DNA from: Parathalassolituus penaei
GTDB taxonomy: Bacteria; Pseudomonadota; Gammaproteobacteria; Pseudomonadales; Oceanobacteraceae
Direction: 5' to 3'
Assembly: GCF_026626885.1 (NCBI RefSeq)
Contig: NZ_JAPNOA010000027.1
Coordinates: 26,794 to 90,793, forward strand
DNA: 64,000 nt
The translations under genes and the position numbers were made by a program. How positions within the stretch are numbered: position 1 is the stretch's first letter; every line of letters begins with the position of its first letter. Positions 59,146-64,000 of this stretch are shown one piece after another. The notes under the pieces were generated by a model, which was not told where the DNA came from, made no database searches, and was given only the letters and a program-made list of their open reading frames with translations.

Positions 59146-61773
59146 ATGAAAAGTTCAGACATTCGCAAGGCATTTCTGGACTTCTTTGCCTCCAAGGGGC
59201 ATGAAGTCGTGCCATCCAGTCCGCTGATTCCCGGTAACGACCCAACCCTGCTGTTCACTAACGCGGGTATGGTGCAGTTCAAGGACTGTTTCCTGGGCAA
59301 AGACCAGCGCAGCTACACCCGCGCAGCCACTTCCCAGCGTTGCGTGCGTGCCGGTGGTAAGCACAACGACCTCGAGAACGTCGGTTACACCGCTCGTCAC
59401 CACACCTTCTTCGAAATGCTGGGTAACTTCAGCTTTGGTGACTATTTCAAGGAAGACGCCATCAAGTTCGCGTGGGAATTCCTGACCTCTCCACAGTGGC
59501 TGAACCTGCCAGTTGAGAAGCTCATGGTGACCGTGTACGCGGAAGACGATGAAGCGTTCGACATCTGGAACAAGCAAGTGGGTGTGCCTGCCGAGAAGAT
59601 CGTTCGTATCGGCGATAACAAAGGCGGCCGTTACGCCTCTGACAACTTCTGGGCGATGGGTGACACCGGTCCTTGTGGTCCATGCACCGAGATTTTCTTC
59701 GACCACGGCGAACACATCTGGGGTGGCCCACCAGGATCACCAGAAGAAGATGGTGACCGTTTCATCGAGATCTGGAACAACGTTTTCATGCAGTTCGAGC
59801 GCAAGGAAAACGGCGACATGATCCCGCTGCCGAAGCCATCCGTGGATACCGGTATGGGTCTGGAACGTATCTCTGCCATCATGCAGGGCGTTCACAGCAA
59901 CTACGAAATTGACCTGTTCCAGGCACTGCTGGCGGCTGCCGGTGAAGTGACTGGCTGCAAGGACACTGAAAACAAGTCCCTGCGCGTAATCGCTGACCAC
60001 ATCCGTTCTACCAGCTTCCTGATTGTTGACGGTGTGCTGCCGTCCAACGAAGGCCGTGGTTACGTTCTGCGTCGTATCATTCGTCGTGCGATTCGTCACG
60101 GCCACATGCTGGGCGCGCCATCAGGCTTCTTCCACAAGCTGGTTGCTGCACTGGTTGAACAGATGGGTACCGCGTACCCTGAACTGGCACACCTGCAATC
60201 TCACGTTGAGAAAGTGCTGCGTATTGAAGAAGAACAGTTTGCCAAGACTCTGGATAAGGGTATGGCGATTCTGAACGCTGAAATCGCGGGCCTGACCGGC
60301 GATACCATTCCGGGTGAAGTGGCGTTCAAGCTCTACGATACCTACGGTTTCCCACTCGACCTGACTGGCGACGTTGCTCGTGAACGTGACCTCAAGGTTG
60401 ATGAAGCCGGTTTCGAAGTTGAAATGAACAAGCAGCGTGAAAAAGCGCGTGCGGCCGGTAACTTCGGTGCCAGCTACGGCGCTGGCCTGGAAATCGAAGG
60501 TGAAACCACCTTCCTGGGTTACGAGCTGCTGGAAAACACCGGCACCGTCAAAGCCCTGTTCAAAGGCGGTGAAGCCGTTGCTCAACTCAACGCTGGCGAC
60601 GAAGCCGTGCTGGTTCTGGATGAAACTGCCTTCTACGCCGAAAGCGGCGGCCAGGTAGGTGACACCGGCTTCCTGAAGGCCGATGGCGTGGTATTCCAGG
60701 TCAAGGACACCACCAAGGAAGGCAGTAACCACCTGCACAAGGGCGTTCTGGTAGAGGGCTCTGTGAAAGTGGGTGCTCAGCTGACCGCCGTGGTTGATGC
60801 CGAGAAGCGTCAGGCAACTGCGCTGCACCACTCAGCTACTCACCTGCTGCACGCTGCCCTGCGTCAGGTTCTGGGGGATCACGTTCACCAGAAAGGCTCG
60901 CTGAACACGTACGAACGTCTGCGTTTTGACTTCTCTCACCTGGAAGCGGTTTCTGCGGCTGAACTGGAAGAAATCGAAACCATCGTTAACCGTCATATTC
61001 GTGCCAACACTCCGGTCACTACCCGTGTCATGGCCATTGATGATGCTCGTGAAACCGGTGCTGCTGCGCAGTTCGGCGAGAAGTACGGCGATGAAGTACG
61101 CGTACTGAGCATGGGTATCGATGACTTCTCGGTTGAGTTCTGTGGTGGTACTCACGCGTCCCGTACCGGTGACCTGGGTCTGCTGAAAATTGCCTCCGAA
61201 AGCGGTATCGCGGCGGGTATCCGTCGTATCGAAGCTGTTGTTGGTCAGGCTGCTCTGGACTTTATTGCCAATGAAGAGAAGACCCTGAAAGGCATCGCGG
61301 CCTCCCTGAAAGGTTCAACTGATAACGTTGCCGAGAAAGTGGAACAGCTGCAGCTGCGTACCAAGGCTCTGGAGAAAGAGCTGGAATCCCTGAAAGGCAA
61401 ACTGGCCAGCAGCGCCGGTTCCGATCTGGCATCCCAGGCTCGTGACGTTAACGGCGTTAAAGTGCTGGCCGCTCGTCTCGAAGGCGCAGACGTTGACGCT
61501 CTGCGTACCGTGATGGATCAGCTGAAGAACAAGCTGGGCTCTGCGCTGATCATGCTGGCCTCTGACGTTGACGGCAAGGTAACCCTGCTGGCAGGCGTGA
61601 CCAAAGACCTGATCGGCAAAGCCAAAGCGGGCGATGCTGTGAAAGAGTGTGCTCCATACGTGGACGGTCGTGGCGGCGGTAAGCCGGAAATGGCCCAGGC
61701 GGGTGGTCAGAAGCCGGAAGGCATCGACGACGCGCTGGCAGCCTTCGGCCGTTGGGCTGACGCTGCTCTGTGA
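59146..61773 (+). CDS. alaS: Alanyl-tRNA synthetase
   Basis: 875 residues. The class II catalytic part has [20 protein letters not shown] and [20 protein letters not shown]. The editing domain has [20 protein letters not shown] and [22 protein letters not shown]-terminal coiled coil and C-Ala domain are complete. It charges tRNA-Ala. A perfect 32-base palindromic terminator follows. Confidence 0.98.
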   Translation: MKSSDIRKAFLDFFASKGHEVVPSSPLIPGNDPTLLFTNAGMVQFKDCFLGKDQRSYTRAATSQRCVRAGGKHNDLENVGYTARHHTFFEMLGNFSFGDYFKEDAIKFAWEFLTSPQWLNLPVEKLMVTVYAEDDEAFDIWNKQVGVPAEKIVRIGDNKGGRYASDNFWAMGDTGPCGPCTEIFFDHGEHIWGGPPGSPEEDGDRFIEIWNNVFMQFERKENGDMIPLPKPSVDTGMGLERISAIMQGVHSNYEIDLFQALLAAAGEVTGCKDTENKSLRVIADHIRSTSFLIVDGVLPSNEGRGYVLRRIIRRAIRHGHMLGAPSGFFHKLVAALVEQMGTAYPELAHLQSHVEKVLRIEEEQFAKTLDKGMAILNAEIAGLTGDTIPGEVAFKLYDTYGFPLDLTGDVARERDLKVDEAGFEVEMNKQREKARAAGNFGASYGAGLEIEGETTFLGYELLENTGTVKALFKGGEAVAQLNAGDEAVLVLDETAFYAESGGQVGDTGFLKADGVVFQVKDTTKEGSNHLHKGVLVEGSVKVGAQLTAVVDAEKRQATALHHSATHLLHAALRQVLGDHVHQKGSLNTYERLRFDFSHLEAVSAAELEEIETIVNRHIRANTPVTTRVMAIDDARETGAAAQFGEKYGDEVRVLSMGIDDFSVEFCGGTHASRTGDLGLLKIASESGIAAGIRRIEAVVGQAALDFIANEEKTLKGIAASLKGSTDNVAEKVEQLQLRTKALEKELESLKGKLASSAGSDLASQARDVNGVKVLAARLEGADVDALRTVMDQLKNKLGSALIMLASDVDGKVTLLAGVTKDLIGKAKAGDAVKECAPYVDGRGGGKPEMAQAGGQKPEGIDDALAAFGRWADAAL

Positions 61774-61811
61774 TGGACGGGCGGTGAGTGATCACTGCCT
61801 ACTGAAGTCTT

Positions 61812-61847
61812 CAACCAGGCCAGTCAATTGACTGGCCTGGTTGTTTT
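61812..61847 (+). terminator. Intrinsic terminator after alaS
   Basis: A perfect palindrome from 61812 to 61843 (arms begin CAACCAGGCCAGTCAA), followed by TTTT at 61844-61847. Confidence 0.9.
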
Positions 61848-62024
61848 GGGCGCCCGGATTTCAGGTGCCGTAATCTCGCCCGACTATCTGCCCGTCATTC
61901 CCTGCCAAACAACATTCTGTCCCTGTTATCCCGCTGCTTTCAGCGGGGCTGTATCTTTCTTGTTCACGCCAATTGTTGTTTAATTAGCGCCCTTTTTCGT
62001 TCAGTCAACCCCGGTTGGAACATC

Positions 62025-63248
62025 ATGGCGCTATACGTACAAAAATATGGAGGCACGTCAGTCGGCACTATCGAGCGTATCGAGGCCGTTGCTGACAAGG
62101 TCAAATCCTTCCACGACGCTGGTCACCAGATCGTTGTTGCAGTATCTGCAATGAGCGGTGAGACCAATCGCCTGATTTCGCTGGCCAAACAGATTGATGC
62201 CGCTCCGGCCCCACGTGAGATGGACGTGCTGGTATCAACCGGTGAGCAGGTGACCATTGCCCTGCTGGCTATGGCCCTGCAGAAGCGTGGTGTGGATGCC
62301 CGTTCCTACACCGGCTGGCAAGTTGGTATCAAAACCGACAGTGCTTTTATGAAAGCCCGTATCGAAGACATCGATACTGCCAATATGCGTCAACACCTGG
62401 ATAACGGCGGTGTTGTCATCGTTGCCGGTTTCCAGGGGGTCGACGATGACAACAACATTACCACTCTTGGCCGTGGTGGCTCTGACACCACTGGTGTGGC
62501 ACTGGCTGCTGCACTGAAGGCTGATGAGTGTCAGATTTACACCGACGTGGATGGTGTGTACACCACTGACCCGCGTGTAGTTCCAGCGGCTCGCCGTATG
62601 GACAAGGTAACGTTCGAAGAGATGCTGGAAATGGCAAGCCTTGGCTCCAAGGTTCTGCAGATCCGCTCTGTCGAATTTGCTGGCAAATACAAGGTTCCCC
62701 TGCGCGTGCTTTCTTCTTTCACCGAAGGCAACGGCACTCTGATTACTACCGAGGAGAATGACTCCGTGGAAAACCCAGTTATTTCAGGTATCGCATTCAA
62801 CCGTGACGAAGCCAAGATCACCGTTAAAGGTGTACCGGATATTCCGGGTGTGGCTTCTCGTATTCTGGTTCCAGTCAGCGATGCCAACATCGAAGTCGAC
62901 ATGATCGTGCAAAACGTTTCTGACGATGGTTCTACTGACTTCACCTTCACTGTACACCGTAACGATTACCAGAAAGCTCTGAAGATCCTGAACGAGCTGG
63001 CTGGTGAACTGAAGGCCCGTGAAGTAGCTGGTAAAGATGACATCTGTAAAGTGTCTCTGGTGGGTGTGGGTATGCGTTCCCACGCTGGCGTTGCTTCCAA
63101 GATGTTCAAGACCCTGGCGGACGAAAACATCAACATCCTGGCCATCACCACTTCCGAGATCAAAATCTCCGTGGTAATTGCCGAGAAATATCTGGAACTG
63201 GCCGTGCGCGCGCTGCACACTGCTTTTGGACTGGACGCCGAGGCCTGA
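62025..63248 (+). CDS. lysC: Aspartate kinase, feedback-regulated
   Basis: 407 residues. The kinase domain has [20 protein letters not shown] and [20 protein letters not shown]. Two C-terminal ACT domains ([40 protein letters not shown]) give lysine/threonine feedback. It begins synthesis of lysine, threonine and methionine. No lysine riboswitch was recognised in the 250-base leader. Confidence 0.95.
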   Translation: MALYVQKYGGTSVGTIERIEAVADKVKSFHDAGHQIVVAVSAMSGETNRLISLAKQIDAAPAPREMDVLVSTGEQVTIALLAMALQKRGVDARSYTGWQVGIKTDSAFMKARIEDIDTANMRQHLDNGGVVIVAGFQGVDDDNNITTLGRGGSDTTGVALAAALKADECQIYTDVDGVYTTDPRVVPAARRMDKVTFEEMLEMASLGSKVLQIRSVEFAGKYKVPLRVLSSFTEGNGTLITTEENDSVENPVISGIAFNRDEAKITVKGVPDIPGVASRILVPVSDANIEVDMIVQNVSDDGSTDFTFTVHRNDYQKALKILNELAGELKAREVAGKDDICKVSLVGVGMRSHAGVASKMFKTLADENINILAITTSEIKISVVIAEKYLELAVRALHTAFGLDAEA

Positions 63249-63281
63249 TCGGCCGCATCGTCTTATCCTGCCTTGTTCAGG

Positions 63282-63303
63282 GAACCTCCGGCGCTGGAGG
63301 TTC
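63282..63303 (+). terminator. Terminator-like hairpin after lysC
   Basis: GAACCTCC (63282-63289), loop GGCGCT, GGAGGTTC (63296-63303), then TCTG; the T-run is poor. Confidence 0.5.
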
Positions 63304-63452
63304 TCTGATACTCTGGTTGTCATAATTTCGCTCTGTTTTTGACCGAAAGGGAAAATCTGGTCAATACTGAATGGGCGAAGAGAACCAGCTCTAGCGCCAA
63401 AGCACCCTAGCATCCATTCTGGTAAATACTCAGGCTTTCAGGAGAAATCCCT

Positions 63453-63647
63453 ATGCTTATTCTGACTCGTCGCGTAGGCGAAACCCTCATGGTAGGTGAC
63501 GATGTAACCGTTACCGTCCTCGGGGTAAAAGGAAATCAGGTCCGTATTGGTGTGAACGCACCAAAAGAAGTTGCCGTTCACCGTGAAGAGATCTATCAGC
63601 GCATCCAGCGCGAGAAAGATACCGATGATTCAGCCGGAAATTATTAA
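63453..63647 (+). CDS. csrA: CsrA, carbon storage regulator
   Basis: 64 residues. The RNA-binding strand is [20 protein letters not shown], with [20 protein letters not shown], and the short helix [11 protein letters not shown]. CsrA binds GGA motifs in mRNA leaders. TCAGGAGA precedes ATG 63453; that GGA could allow self-binding. tRNA genes follow, as in related genomes. Confidence 0.97.
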   Translation: MLILTRRVGETLMVGDDVTVTVLGVKGNQVRIGVNAPKEVAVHREEIYQRIQREKDTDDSAGNY

Positions 63648-63713
63648 TTTTTAAATTTTTATAATTTCCGCTTCCCATACGGGAAAAACGTGGTATCATG
63701 CGCGCCGTGATGT

Positions 63714-63804
63714 GGAGAGATGGCCGAGTGGCTGAAGGCGCACCCCTGCTAAGGGTGTATAGGTTAATACCCTATCGAGGGTTCGAATCCCTCTCTCTCC
63801 GCCA
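63714..63804 (+). tRNA. tRNA-Ser(GCU)
   Basis: 91 bases. Acceptor arms GGAGAGA and TCTCTCC pair and CCA is encoded. The anticodon loop CTGCTAA is in a CACCC/GGGTG stem, giving anticodon GCT. A long variable arm (TATAGGTTAATACCCTATCG) is typical of serine tRNA. Confidence 0.96.
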
Positions 63805-63881
63805 CGTTTTAAATGCGAAAGCATTGCTGGCTGAGTAATATGGTTATAGCGACCAGGTTTAACAGCAGCACCCCACGATAC

Positions 63882-63958
63882 GCGCTCATAGCTCAGCTGG
63901 ATAGAGTACCTGGCTACGAACCAGGCGGTCGGAGGTTCGAATCCTCCTGAGCGCGCCA
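63882..63958 (+). tRNA. tRNA-Arg(ACG)
   Basis: 77 bases. Acceptor arms GCGCTCA and TGAGCGC pair; CCA is encoded. The anticodon loop CTACGAA is in a CCTGG/CCAGG stem, giving ACG, whose A34 is expected to become inosine. TTCGAATCC matches the T loop. Confidence 0.96.
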
Positions 63959-64000
63959 TCCAACATCGTGGTTTTATTTGCATTTGTGCAAACCGATACG

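Noticed and set aside
63696..63983. Frame with SGGFEPPTAWFVARYSIQLS on the minus strand
   Set aside because: It is antisense to the two tRNA genes; this kind of frame is a well-known false gene in many annotations.

Overview
The window looks like chromosomal DNA of a marine, motile, aerobic gammaproteobacterium. Gene content and order (rapZ-ptsN-hpf-rpoN-lptBAC-kdsD, mla, pyrG-eno-ftsB-ispD-ispF-truD-surE-pcm-nlpD-rpoS, fdxA-mutS-pncC-recA-recX-alaS-lysC-csrA-tRNA) match Pseudomonas and Oceanospirillales relatives. GC looks moderate, near 55 percent by eye. An Oceanospirillales genus is the best guess, but no marker here fixes it. No insertion sequence, phage or CRISPR array was seen; most of the window is core chromosome with accessory parts in the first 20 kb.

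Region 1 (1-8.4 kb, minus strand) is a tightly coupled chemosensory operon: a membrane-free chemoreceptor with two signalling tips, a protein with three CheW domains, CheB, a HEAT-repeat protein, CheR, a CheY-type receiver and CheA (cut by the left edge). A FliA-like promoter lies upstream. This is the least ordinary system here. Region 2 (8.7-10.5 kb) has dps and a ZIP metal transporter whose upstream regions share a 21-bp motif, with an FNR/Anr-type palindrome beside the ZIP copy. Region 3 (10.6-16.7 kb) is a type IV minor-pilin operon, fimT-pilV-pilW-pilX-tip protein-pilE; the tip protein looks mosaic and is unlike textbook PilY1. Region 4 (16.7-20.2 kb) has an AraC-type regulator divergent from ligAB (protocatechuate 4,5-dioxygenase) and an unrecognised 215-residue protein behind a long leader with a palindromic operator candidate.

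Region 5 (20.2-29.7 kb, minus strand) has darP (yjgA), mgtE, and the nitrogen-PTS/RpoN/LPS export locus from ptsO to kdsD and a Ca2+/Na+ exchanger; kdsC is absent from its usual place. Region 6 (29.8-37.8 kb, plus) has mlaFEDCB, ibaG, murA, hisG, hisD and hisC, with three terminator-like hairpins stacked just before hisC. Region 7 (37.8-42.6 kb) has degS/algW, a Nif3 protein, lysE/argO divergent from argP, and an EamA exporter.

Region 8 (42.9-53.1 kb, plus) runs from pyrG through rpoS: CTP synthesis, enolase, division, isoprenoid precursors, tRNA modification, stationary-phase repair, lipid-carrier recycling and the general stress sigma factor. Region 9 (53.2-64 kb) has fdxA and mutS (minus), then pncC, recA with a LexA box, recX, a small membrane protein (minus), alaS, lysC, csrA, tRNA-Ser(GCU) and tRNA-Arg(ACG). 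Many reading frames longer than 300 codons opposite eno, pyrG, recA and hisD are codon-bias shadows and were not annotated.
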